64,000 bases of DNA, from NCBI GenBank assembly GCA_034509925.1, contig JAVTLF010000015.1, forward strand, positions 116,469-180,468. Reading direction: 5' to 3'. Source of the DNA: Hirudinaria manillensis. Taxonomy: Eukaryota; Annelida; Clitellata; Hirudinida; Hirudinidae. Within the stretch, counting starts at the first letter, position 1. Each line of letters starts with the position of its first letter. Made by a program: the position numbers and the translations under genes. Below are positions 50,730 through 61,332 of this stretch, in pieces. A model generated the notes under the pieces. The model had not been told where the DNA came from, did no database searches, and saw nothing but the letters and a program-made list of their open reading frames with translations.

Positions 50730-51350
50730 ACAAAAGTGGGGTTTGGTGGAAGACACCGAATGTCGACTATGGGGCGGGATCGAGACACTGCATCACGTGC
50801 TCAGTATTTGCAAAACGGTAGGTTAACGTGGCGACAAAACAGTTCCTCCGAGAAGTGTGCGAGGCCGCAAAAGAGGAAGTCCGGAGAGAAAGCAAACTCG
50901 CTCATGATCGCAAAGCAGCAAAAGATTTATTTGTTGCTCGTACTTCGCACACCTCTACAAAAAGAGATGTTAAACCCTCTTGCCATTCTTCCAAAGGCAA
51001 ATGACTGAACCATGGCAGCCGACCTAGAAAGGTTGAGGCATTACCTCACATCTAGGTGCAGATAGAAATTGACATGTGGCCATATTTAGTGCTCGCATCG
51101 CCGTCGACGGATGCCATCCTTCTGGTGGAACTGACGGTACCATGGAAAGACAGGATATGCTCTTAAAGCGGATAAGTATGCAGATCTGTAAGCGAAAGAA
51201 TATCGGACAGACCTAGAGGTTGGCGCAAGGGGCATAGTCGACAGGTCGACTTAGGCTTTCCTCAACAACATTGGACTATCAAGCCGTGAGAGAACAAAGG
51301 CTATAACAAGGATGCTGAGGCCGCTGAAACGGCTTCATTTTGGATGTTGC
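50730..51350 (+). pseudogene. C-terminal remnant of a second RLE-type retroelement
   Basis: Across frames the plus strand keeps the order of this family's C-terminus. Near 50746-50820 is a zinc-knuckle remnant (CRLWGGIETLHHVLSIC, one Cys replaced by Trp). GRLTWRQNS follows near 50818. Near 51100-51160 is the endonuclease block ILLVELTVPWKDR, preceded by WPYLVL where the family has R-P-D-I-V. A conserved tail follows near 51185-51345, ending in an A-S-x-W segment. In related elements this domain nicks the insertion site. The motif order matches endonuclease-bearing non-LTR elements found in cnidarians, echinoderms and molluscs. Many stops and frameshifts show it is dead. It is a different family from the array unit, which has IDVSVP in the same block. 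Confidence 0.7.
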
Positions 51351-52409
51351 ACATGAGGAGCCAGAAGAGGTCTTAAGAGGCCTCTACAGGAAAGCCGTCT
51401 GTCTTCGGTATGAATATATAATCCACCTTACCACGGGGCCAATGCACGGTAGTGTCGGAGCTCAAAAGCGGAGAAACATTACGTTATTGTTCAAAATTAA
51501 TTTATCGCTTTTAATTATTCTTAATTTAACTATTTTGGTCCAGGGCTACAACAAAGGGATAGGAAAAATCTACAATAATATTGCCATTATTTTTTAAACA
51601 AACCTTTTACATGCGATGCCAAGCATTCTGAATCGCTAAAACGCTTCCATAGAATAAATAGAATCACAGTAATATCTTCTGAAAATGTTAATTCCAACCA
51701 AATCAAACTCAAGTGAATAGAGACATCGGGCTTGTGGCATGCGGATGTTTTGGTAAATATGATAATACTCTTATGTCTTACACTCAAATGATCGGCTAAG
51801 TTCAATGACATCATGTTAAATAATTAAATAAGGTCAATATAATTTCAATCTAAAATATGTTCTCTCATTGCATTGGCGGATTTTTAAGCCTAGAAAACGG
51901 ATGAAATGCAGATACTCATATTTAACATTTTTATGGAATTGGGGTCTAGGGCTAAATTTAATATTTTTTCGTTCTTCGACATTTTTACCCCAACGAAGTT
52001 CTAGATCCATTGTGACTTAATTCTAATTTTTTTGCCTCCAGCTATTTGTGAATTGTGAAGGGACACACTGGCAAGAACCTTTTAACCACGAATCAGCCTC
52101 CATTAACGAAAATTAATTCTCATTGTTATTCATTACTGTATCTAAAGGTATGTATATTTCAACAAGTAATCAACTTGCGTAGTGAAATTATATGTTTCTT
52201 AATTTGACATCTTCGCTGCTTCATTCCTTGTTTTTCTGTAACAATATTGTTTTCCGTATGGCATACCTCTCATACGTCACTGGCGGTTTTGTAATCAAAA
52301 ATTAATTTTACTTAAACATTATATAATTATTAACAGCTCGGAAGTAGTGCATTGATTTAATATAATGTTAAATTATTTCCGATAATATTTTTTATTCTCG
52401 TATTTATAA
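51351..52409. other. Spacer after the RLE relic, no gene seen
   Basis: 51351-51480 may be the 3' UTR of the relic. The 85-codon plus frame (51340-51597) and the 75-codon minus frame (51587-51814) have no recognisable motif. The remainder is AT-rich non-coding sequence. Confidence 0.35.
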
Positions 52410-52517
52410 AGTTCACATTTCTGTTTTTTTTTTCTAGAGTTTGATAAGTTCCAAGCGTTCATAAAGGCAATTCATATTGTTATTGACAAAATGTAATTAA
52501 TGTGCGAAATCATATTG
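52410..52517 (+). repeat. Direct repeat, copy 1
   Basis: About 108 bases beginning AAGTTCACATTTCTG and ending near GTGCGAAATCATA recur at 52672-52766. This copy has about 12 extra bases (CGTTCATAAAGG) compared with the second. Confidence 0.8.
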
Positions 52518-52671
52518 TTGTAACTCGGGGTCTGATGAATTAATTAACGTAAGGATATCTTTATTGGAATTAACTAATGGCCAAATACGGGTGGACGATT
52601 TGGTCTATTTGCAATTGCTGTCCCGATCGGAACTGCTTGATGACTCGAATCGCTAGATGCGACTTCGATAT

Positions 52672-52766
52672 AAGTTCACATTTCTGTTTTTTTGTAGAGT
52701 TTGATAAGTTCCAAGCAATTCATATTGTTATTGACAACATGTAATTAATGTGCGAAACATAATATG
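52672..52766 (+). repeat. Direct repeat, copy 2
   Basis: Near-identical to 52410-52517, shifted by about 262 bases. The 155 bases between the copies are unrelated, so this is a 1.4-fold tandem duplication or a pair of ends of a small element. Confidence 0.8.
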
Positions 52767-52769
52767 TTT

Positions 52770-53925
52770 AGCACTCCCAATTGCACCATAAATAAAATTC
52801 ATATCATTCATGATACTAGCTCAAGATTGATGACGAAGGAAAAAGTGGTTTAAAATATATAGCTTGCTCAAGTGATATATATTGATTGAAAATTCTTTAT
52901 TATGACTTGTATATTCGATGTATTTCGATGCATTTTGAATAATTTGTTTCAAAAATAAATGTCCATTTATTATAAAGTCCAAGAATTCTACTTCAAACTT
53001 CGGCTTCTCCAATCTCAGAGTTGGTCAAGATATATGTTCGGATAACTGTTGTATCCTTAATTAATCCTGCCAGACTAATATACATAAGAGCGTATTTTTA
53101 TTTGCAGCGCTGGAAATGCTATATGGCTTGCACTACATATTATCATATGCACCGCTGCTTAAGATAGTATTAAAAGTGCGTAGGAACGAAATTGTTTACC
53201 AGAGAATAAAATCCTTGTGTGATGATGTCACTAATGAACGATAAATTTTTCTTACCCAGAAAGTTGGGATGTTAAAATGATCCCTCAAGATAGCATTATT
53301 GAGATCTCCGGGACCCATTTTTCAAATATTAAAGTAAATTTCTCGTAGCTTCTGCTTCTGGAATAGATATCCGATTGCTCCTGTTGGATTTATAAATTCT
53401 TAGTGCTTTATCATCGGATAATTTTCCTGCCTTTTGCCGATTTTCTTGTGTTATTTGTGTTTTCGTGGAATAGTTTTGAATGAAAAGGTTATTTTTTAAC
53501 AAAATAATTTCTCTAACCACTTTTTTTATGGTAGCCCATAATCGGGAATGTAACCCTTCGGGCTATATCTAATTTAGTTCTTTTGCTTAGTTTTGTCGAA
53601 TAAATTTGTATATGAAGTGAATTTAATAATGAATATAAATGAATATAAGTTTCCTTTTTGTGAAATATTTAAAAATTAAATTTAATTTTATTAATTAATA
53701 CAACAATTTACTCGTTTCGGCATTGCCAAGTGATTTTCATGTTATCGGAAATTGTTTCAATCTGGTTTCAATCAAAAATAAACTGTCGATGTCATTAGCA
53801 GAGTCAAATAAAAAATAAAATTTATTTCCTTCTGGAAATGGAAATTCCATGATGAGATGAAAAAAAAAAACAGCCAGACATCAAACCAAAACGGTTGTAT
53901 CTCTCCAAGTCAAGAAGTTGGCCCT
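52770..53925. other. AT-rich stretch, no gene seen
   Basis: Two minus frames of 63 codons (52821-53012 and 53329-53520) have no motif. A run of ten or more A lies at about 53861-53871. It is probably non-coding or the decayed 3' part of the neighbouring LINE. Confidence 0.35.
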
Positions 53926-54830
53926 GAGGTTCACCCTTGAAGTAAAAATGCTGATGAGAGTTTATTCCTTTACGAGTTTCCTGGCTCTGTCAAAGATTTC
54001 TGTGTTTGGCTTGGTTAAGTGTTCGTTTATGATCTTTAACCATCTATCTTTGTGTGGCCGTTTTCTCAGGAGCAAGATCTTAGAGCATATCTGACCATCT
54101 TTGAAGTGATTATTAATAACCTCTGATAGTACTTCAGCTGTGGCAGGAATTGAATCTTTAAGGATCTATGTCCTCACAAATACGAGATACCCTAGCAAAT
54201 TTGATGACCACATTTGGTGTTGTTGGAACATCAATCGATTGTATGGGAGGACTTTTTAAATAGGATTCAAAATCTGAAGGAGGGGGTGGGGATTTGTTTT
54301 TCAAGGTTACTTCTCGTAAAGTAGTTTTTCAACAGAATGCGTTTGTGATATTTTCCAGTGAGGTTAGATCCCTGCCGTCAATAGAAGCCAAAGATGTCAC
54401 AATCTAGTTCTGTTTTGCGTCTATTGAGTAATTGATATACCAGGTTCCAGATATTTTTCATGTTGTACTGCTGTAGTTTGAAATTTTCCGAATAAAATTC
54501 TCTAATGGTTTTGGTTTTGAGAGTCTTGAAATTATTTCGATGTGATATATATATATTTTTTTTTAATATATTTACATACAAATTATTCTAATCACTGAAA
54601 AAATCTAGTAAATCACTTGTCATCCACTCATTTTTGGGTGCTCGTGATTGTCTCTTTTGCAAAACAAATGTGAAGCAATAGTAATAGATTTCCTGAAATT
54701 TATCCCTTGGATTTCTCGCATTCAATAAATATAAACACAAAAGACGTTTGACCTCAAAGGTTTTGAGGTTATTTTCAGGGTTCACCACTTTTAATCTATT
54801 TTCCAACAAAAATACAACACCTCCCTTCTT
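53926..54830 (-). pseudogene. APE-type LINE, ORF2 segment between endonuclease and RT
   Basis: On the minus strand two frames (54809-54588 and 54581-54378) join across a stop. They read the linker typical of APE-bearing LINEs: the P-K-x-x-W-M-T block (APKNEWMTSDLL) near 54600-54640, followed by IREFYSENFKLQQYNMKNIW and LVYQLLNRRK. Farther down, near 54095-54145, SEVINNHFKDGQICSK in a shifted frame resembles the start of RT (I-N-x-S-x-x-x-G-x-x-P-x-x-x-K). The RT core and YADD box are not seen. It is dead by stops, frameshifts and truncation. Confidence 0.65.
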
Positions 54831-54999
54831 TCTTTAAGACATTTGTAGATCTTTATCTAGTTCTTTGTAGTCAATGCAACAACCTTGGCCCTATTTTCAT
54901 TCAACTATATTTCCAATTGCGTCAATTGACATGACAAAGCGAGAAATAACCAGGATCCTTCATAACTGTTCAGGAATAACACACGTTTCTAAAATATTT

Positions 55000-55545
55000 C
55001 AAAATTCATTTTTATCCTTGTTTAAGGATTTCTTCAGAGCGTAGATCCTGTCTCTAATCTGATTTGATCCAAACGTGACAACTATCGGGCGAGGGTCACT
55101 TTTACTAGGGATTCTGTAGCCTGCCTGAATGTGGTTCACAACGTTTTTGTAAAGTAGGATCTCAAAATTTCATGCCAAGCTTGGAGTTGCAGCAGCTTAT
55201 GACCGCTTGGATAGAGTTTCTTCAAGTATCCTATAGTGACTTTTCGCCGGAGGGAGCAACGATTTCAGGTAGAGACGCATCTGGTAATCTGTGGATATTG
55301 GCTCTCATATGCTTCTCAATTTCTTCAACTCTTGTCTTTAAACGATTACTTTCCTTATTGAGTTATGTCTTCATAACCTCTTGAACTGCATGAAAACCAC
55401 CCAGGCTATTCCTTTTTGGCGTCTTCCCTAATGGATGGCAAAATTCTGGCCTTAATGTTTTTGGCCAAATTGTCTAGCGTTGTCTCGTCGAATTCTCCAC
55501 ATTTTGTTTGTTCACAACTATGTTGTTGACAGAGATCATAGCCCG
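55000..55545 (-). pseudogene. LINE ORF1 remnant
   Basis: The minus strand has a short coiled-coil-like stretch (LKTRVEEIEKHM, near 55300-55345). After frame changes follows GYRIPSKSDPRPIVVTFGSN near 55050-55130. The pattern G-x-R/K-x-x-x-x-x-P-R-P-I-x-V-x-F is that of the RNA-binding ORF1 proteins of LINEs. It lies just upstream of the ORF2 linker relic in the same orientation, with the endonuclease missing between them. Confidence 0.55.
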
Positions 55546-55549
55546 ACCA

Positions 55550-56225
55550 TTTTTCGTTTTTCCATGAAAACTGTCGTAGTATTCAAAATAAATTATCGGA
55601 CTTGCTAATTCTTTTGACCTCACGAAAACATTATGTTAAGAGACTATGAATTCATCTATAAGTGAAAAGTTTGAGAAGTGGCTGACTGATTTTCTCTGAG
55701 CCTGATGCCAATAATGCCAGGTTATTTTACGCCGGATGCAAATTATAATATTTATTACTATAAAAGATTTATGATAAAAGAGAAGGCCAAAATTTATAAA
55801 TCAGTTCTTTCACTAATGCCACATAAACTGCAGAAGCATCTCAAATAAACTCCAGGAAGTGGAAATTTTTTGTTGTCTTCTTGTCATGTATCTTCGGTGT
55901 CAGTGAAACGGCTGCAGAATGGGTGATCCTGTAGTTTCTATTGCAGGTTATAAATTTGTCTCGAAAAAAAGGGAATGGAGCCTGAGAGGAGGCATCTGTT
56001 TTTTCATCAAATATATAATATTTCTTGAATATAACATTAAATTTACTCTTAATTGATACGACTAATTGGAGATTTGAAGGTTTTGGATATCATCTAATTT
56101 CAATCAGCCAGCAGAAGGGAAAACATTGTCGTTGCAATTATTTATCGCTCACCTGGAAACAGCTTAAAATCTTTCAACAAAGAATTTTCAGAATTCTTGT
56201 CAAAAATGAAATTGAAAGTTTGACT
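55550..56225 (+). pseudogene. LINE apurinic-like endonuclease remnant, opposite strand
   Basis: The plus strand reads NCRSIQNKLSDLLILLTS at about 55567-55620 (the N-x-R-S-I-x-N-K start of APE domains). RGGICFFIKY lies near 55989-56018 (the G-G-V-x-I-x-V block). ENIVVAIIYRSPGNSLKSF continues to SEFLSKMK near 56116-56215 (the I-I-V-x-x-I-Y-R-x-P block). Stops lie between. It belongs to an APE-type LINE but points opposite to the ORF1 and ORF2 pieces next to it. Confidence 0.65.
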
Positions 56226-56289
56226 GTGGATTTGATTGGTCCTGAATGTGACGGGAGTGTGAATACCAAAATATAACTCACGCCTACCA

Positions 56290-57960
56290 ACTTTTTATAA
56301 GTCGGCGGTTTCCTTGTGGGATCTGGTCAAAGGAGTTTGAAGTTGCGCTGCCGGAATAGTGTGCTCCATTTCGCACTCTTGGACTTCTGGTGGTTCCGTT
56401 TGTATTTGTTGTTCTCGATGTTACCTGGGGTTCCCACTTGTTGGAAGGAATGGCATGGTCGAACGATTTTCACCATCACCTTGAGTGGAATCATCTAGCT
56501 CTTTGAGCTGGTTCGCATGCCGATGAAGCATTTTTGCCTCCAACCTCGTTGACATCCCTGCGTCTTCCTCTGTGAAATCTCATTCGCACGTGCCCAGGTC
56601 TCCTGACTTCTTTCCATCTCCTGATCAGTTCTGAAGATATATAATGGGGTCCTTGTGTCGGAAGTCACTTAGGGAGTTCTGAACGATCTAGGAGTTTTTT
56701 TGCCGGGCATCTTCAAATCTATTCATGGCGTTGTCCGACACGTCAGTAGGATTTTCTGAAGCTCATTCTGTAGCTTTGCAAGTGTACATTTGAAACTGTC
56801 AGCAAATCTTTCCCCTTGCGCGTTGCAATGCTGATGTTGACGTGATGTGCTGAATACCATTCTTTGGCAGTACTCTTGGGAAACTCCTTGGCCGTGAGCT
56901 GTGTCCCATTGTCCGAAACGGGTACCCAGCTCTGATTGTAACAAGTGGATGTTGAAGTCTTCATTTTTACAACTTCAGGTCACTTGGAAAAAGGTAGTGG
57001 ATGCACCACGATTAGGAACATCATTCCTTCAATCGGGCCAGCAAGATCAATTAGGATCCTCTCCCAAGCATTTTTGCAGCCAACTGATATGAACTGCAAT
57101 GTCTCAATCTGTCTTCCCTATCATTTCCTTGCCAGTAGACATGTATTCGAGCCAACATCTTCATTCCGGTTGCTCCTGGATGCCCCTCGTGAAACCTATT
57201 CAGTATATCACGGCTCGTGTTCCCATCTGCACCAGAGTCCTGTTGGGTCCTAACTTTGGTCTCTCCAAAACTATCTTCAGCGCACCCGCGGTTGTTCCTG
57301 AGGTCTGTGTTGACTTTTTTGACTTTCAAACTTTGTTTCCTTGCTGTGGCAGTTCTGTGAGCAATTCTTCTTGAAATGTGACAAGGATCCTCAGATGAAG
57401 AAGGCACCTTTAGTCAAATCTCTAGGATTCTCTTTGCTAGGGAGAATACGTCGAGTCTTTTCCTCTGGTGTCCTTCACAGCCTGCGTGTCGTCTATTATT
57501 TCAGCGTATTTTCTCAGACATTCATTCTCGCACTCATTTACCATGTCGACTAATGTGCATCCTTCCCGCTTTACCAGCTTGGACAGCATTCTAGCCCTGA
57601 TATCGTCAAACTTGACTCCAGTTAAAGCAGTGATTAAAATAGACCAGACATTTGAAAACCACCATTTTGTATATCTTCGCACCGAGTTTCCGGCGACAAA
57701 TGTCTTCCAAAGTTTCCTTCAAAGCTCGTAAGACAAGTCACTTAGAGACAGTGACGTGATATGACCTGTGAAACTGCGATATGCCTCTTCATCCAGTTTC
57801 GACATGAGTGCTCTGTCTTGTCTGAAATGCATGTTTCCCGAGAACGCTTCGAAACGTCCCATCCACTTGGAAAAGGGCGCCCCGGACTCAGGATCATAAC
57901 TGAATTGCGTTCTATCTCATGAGCTCCGGTAGAGGATCTGATTTACTGTCTGTCTGTTTG
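56290..57960 (-). pseudogene. Ty3/Gypsy LTR retrotransposon remnant: gag and integrase, RT region missing
   Basis: Minus strand, in element order. Gag fragments come first: a YDPESGAPFSKWMGRFEAF block near 57840-57900, and a DDIRARMLSKL to CENECLRKYAEI block within 57437-57682. Directly after them follows the integrase zinc-binding region (ILNRFHEGHPGATGMK and the following C-x2-S/C) within 57051-57407. Then come the catalytic-core piece VSDNGTQLTAKEF (near 56900) and a LTCRTTP tail near 56727. Protease, RT and RNase H, which normally separate gag from integrase, are absent. Stops and frameshifts occur throughout. No long terminal repeats were identified. Confidence 0.75.
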
Positions 57961-58099
57961 GCTTCTTTAGACTGAGGGACTGGAACAATTGCAACAATGT
58001 CTCTTCCCTTCGACAGTTCTCCGCATCTTGACGGTGGTTTTCTTCGTCTCGGACGAATTTCTTCTTTCCGAAACAGAAACTGCGGAAGCCGTCTGCTAC

Positions 58100-58860
58100 A
58101 TTTAGCTTGACATCACATCATATCCATGAGCTTATTATTGTTAAAGTATTCAACCTGTTAAATGAGAGTGGTTCAACTGGTCAAACTTTTTTCAACGGTT
58201 CTCGAAGGAATGGAATAAGATGGATAAAGCAAGTGTCGAGAGCAGTACACAATCATTCCATTTTGGCTATCCTTGAATTTCAGAAAGAAAGTTTAATGCA
58301 ATTCGTTCGATACCAATTGTTGGAATTCCATTCCAGAGATGATTATAAGGAATTGTTGGAGTTGGCACTTATTGTCCTTAGTGATGACACTAGTGGCTTT
58401 TATATTCGTGCCCCAGGAGCACGTCATAAAGCTCGATGAATGTCAAAAATATTTTGCCTCAAAATTTATCTATTTCGATCATAGTTTCATCTGACAATTT
58501 CTGAGTTATCTGGTCTTCAACAATTCAATTTGTAAAGGTTTACCTCAAAGCCTGGTACACATGTATCTCACCAGAAAGTGCTCCACGAAATGATCCGCAA
58601 TTGATCTCCTGAATTGTGGTGAAATCAATAAGCCATTGCTCATTCAGCTGCAAACACATTGATGAAGCATTTATGGTACTGGGGAGATGATCTTGCATTT
58701 TTTGATGATGGAATCTCTGCAGCAGAAAACTGATATGACAGCTGCTTTGTCGAAAGCTAGCAAAGACAGCATTGCACCTCGAGCCAATCTGGATAAAAGC
58801 ATTGTGCCTCACTTGAAACTGTAACATTTGATTTCCTCATATACCAAGATGCTTTTTGAG
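58100..58860 (+). pseudogene. Relic of a widespread uncharacterised transposon-linked protein
   Basis: The frame 58107-58439 reads FNGSRRNGIRWIKQVSRAVH, DYKELLELALIVLSDD and PGARHKAR. It continues after frameshifts with a W-M-S-K-like segment, CLKIYLF, an AWYTCISPESAPRND block near 58550-58595, and LMKHLWYWGDDLAFFDDG near 58655-58705. From memory this order recurs in uncharacterised proteins of cnidarians and arthropods that occur in many copies near mobile DNA. The function is unknown. Several frame changes make it a relic. The minus frame 58540-58827 is its shadow. Confidence 0.5.
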
Positions 58861-59650
58861 GCAATGCAGATTAAAACAGATTTTCTTCAATCCCTCCAGC
58901 TGGGCCATGAACAAGCAGCATAACATTGATCGCCACACAGCTGAAGGTTGTTAATGATGCCGAAGAATGTGGCATATCACCGATAAAAGACTTTAATTAG
59001 GTCATAACAAATCAAGAGGAGCAGAAACAATACCTGATCCGGGTTGTTGAAAGACATAGGCAGCATTTTCCTATCGATCATTATTCAGAAACTAGATCAG
59101 ATTGATCAGAAACTAGCTATCAGTGAATTTTAGTGAATTTTTGCTCCTTTTTTTGTTGAAATGTTTGTGTTTTTTTAAATAATTTTTTGAAGGTTAAATT
59201 GTACAAAATTAAACCTATTTATTAAATTAAAAAAATAATATCTCTTGCTTTCGTAGTGAACCATGTAAGATATGAGCAACGTGTAATTTCCGCAGTATAT
59301 ATCGATGTAAATAAATATAAATAGCACTGTGGGCTGATAAAGATGTTACAGGCAGTCCTAAATGACGTCTAATCAGGCAACAAGTAATCTAAAAAAAGTT
59401 TTTATTGGCACCCTACTGTGAACGTTTCAAAATGCTCGGTTAAACTCATCAACTTTAATATTTGAGAGGGTAAAGTTTTATTTAAAAAAAAAAGCAATTA
59501 ATTCACTGTTATAGCAAATATGAATAAATTTCTATTTATATTTTTAGAAGTTATTAATTTTTAACCATCGCTACTAGAACTCGAGTCCCTAGTGACACAG
59601 CGTTGCCTTTCCCGGATTGTTCATAGATTTAGTTATCTTTTTTCTTGATC
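58861..59650. other. Spacer and probable 5' region of the next gene
   Basis: 58861-59100 may still belong to the relic before it. 59150-59580 is AT-rich. The GC-richer 59560-59640 directly before the ATG at 59651 could be the promoter or 5' UTR of the small gene that follows. No TATA box is evident. Confidence 0.35.
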
Positions 59651-60146
59651 ATGGATAACGTGAGTTTTTGTTGTATAAATCTGTGATATCACGAAATTTC
59701 AATTAAGTTGCAACTATGTTTTAGGAGAAGATTATTTCAAGTAACTATAGGTCGCTCATGACCGTTTTAAAGGAAAAAAAAGGATAAACTAAGAAAACAA
59801 GTATTTCATAATTCGATTATTTAAGATATAGTTTTGACGTCGTCTTATTGTCTTGCAGTTGGCCGATAAAGTTAAGAATGTCGGAAGTAAAAGTACTCAG
59901 AAATCTTTAGAAATGGTTCAAGGAGTTCTCAAAGCTAGCTTGGAAGAAAATCAAACAGAATCACTGAGTGATTTGTTACAATGTGATGAAAATGGTGTCG
60001 TTGTCCAACGTGAAGGTCTTACATTAATATTAACCCAGAGCTTTAAACTGTGTTATGATAGGCAATTATCATATTTATTAAGTAGTATGCCTAAAGAAGC
60101 TCGATTTAGGTTCATCTATCAGGAGACGCCTAATGGAAACTCTTAA
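59651..60146 (+). CDS. Small two-exon gene of unknown function (98 aa)
   Basis: ATGGATAAC (59651-59659) is followed by a strong donor (GTGAGT). The next exon starts at 59859 after TCTTGCAG and stays in phase to TAA at 60144-60146. The product would be 98 residues starting MDNLADKVKNVGSK. It has an N-terminal polar helix-like part, a middle with SLSDLLQCDENGVVVQREG and a C-terminal hydrophobic-basic part (LSYLLSSMPKEARFRF). There is no signal peptide or membrane segment. The family is not recognised. It lies just upstream of the CC2D2A-like exons on the same strand. It may be a separate gene, or less likely a 5' exon of that gene read past its true donor. Confidence 0.55.
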
Positions 60147-61030
60147 AACAGTCCAAGGTACCATTTTATATTTACAAAATTGGCTCAAATTTTGATGGTA
60201 TTCATTAAAAAATTGAAATTCTTGAAAAGTATTATGCAGTCTAGAAATAAATTTTAAGGTCTTAACTTTCTCAAATTATTCTATTTCATTAACCCCATGT
60301 GGGGAGCACAATATGAATAGCTATAAGAATGGGCATGTTGCCTAGTAGATCACATTAAAAAAACTTTTCACTCAATAACAATATGTTTATTAATCCATTT
60401 GTTCCACAACATTAGCAGGAGCTAGTTCTGAGAATTTATAACATTAGAAAACTGTATATGAATACAAAAGCACTTTTATATTTGTTGTTACATTGTTATC
60501 TGCTTCTCCAAAGTGCAGGTTATAAACCATCTCTTACCAGAGGGTTCAGAAGTGTCTTCTTTGTCTTCTGATGTGTAATTAATATCCAGAATATTGTCAC
60601 TTAATAAAACAAAGAAGTGGAGTGGATATTTTGCTAATTTTGTGGGTTTATTTATATAAAAATGTTATTAAAATCCTGGAAATTTTTTCAAGTTGTGCGA
60701 ATCTTGGAGTGAATATTTAAAAATAATTTAATAGGCTTTAATAAATTTCCACTTCATCATCACTAAATTCAGCCTCATCTTATTCTGATTCAAAACTATC
60801 AATACCCTCAGAAACATGTTGTTGCTTTCATCTGAATTTTCAAAAATATTCACAATTTCATCATCCCAGCATTTTAAGCATTATCTGCTACATCTTGATA
60901 CATTATATCTTGATTGTGTAATGGAAATCTCTCATTGAATTATCCATATTTATTATTGAAAACTTCCTTTAGAAAACAAAAAAATTTGGTATGAGAACTA
61001 AGCTTCTGATTCTTTCTTACCATGTTCCAG
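60147..61030. other. AT-rich spacer or intron
   Basis: No coding signal was seen. A polypyrimidine tract ends in TTCCAG at 61030, the acceptor of the candidate exon that follows. Confidence 0.4.
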
Positions 61031-61094
61031 GATAAAGCAAAAGAGGAAGTGTATAAACAAGGAACGAGCTTCTTCAACCAAAATCCAACAAGAA
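61031..61094 (+). CDS. Candidate upstream exon of the CC2D2A-like gene
   Basis: It lies between acceptor CATGTTCCAG and donor AGAA|GTAAAT. The open frame reads DKAKEEVYKQGTSFFNQNPT, which is protein-like, but another frame (ending in phase with the exon at 61333) is also open. A second possible exon starts at 61160 after TTATGCAG, but its frame and donor cannot be fixed. Treat both as provisional. Confidence 0.35.
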
Positions 61095-61332
61095 GTAAAT
61101 ATGACTCATTTAAAATTTTTAAATTTTAAACAGTCTCTTAGGCCCATATTTTTATGCAGGAAAGTGAAACACCATGAAACTTTGGAATCAAGCAGTACTG
61201 AGAAAATTCAAGAAAATGCAATCAAAGAAATTTGACACTTCTCAAGTCTACATCTTTTACATTCACAAGATTGATTAGTCAAATGTAATTGTAATTATAA
61301 TCATTTGTATTTGTAATGTTATATATTTTAAG

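Noticed and set aside
51340-51597. 85-codon plus frame after the RLE relic
   Set aside because: Only its start overlaps the relic tail. The rest is UTR-like sequence without a motif.
57099-57374. Plus-strand frames of 91-102 codons at 56.9-57.4 kb
   Set aside because: They are antisense shadows of the Gypsy integrase region.
58540-58827. 95-codon minus-strand frame
   Set aside because: It lies antisense to the recognisable plus-strand relic.
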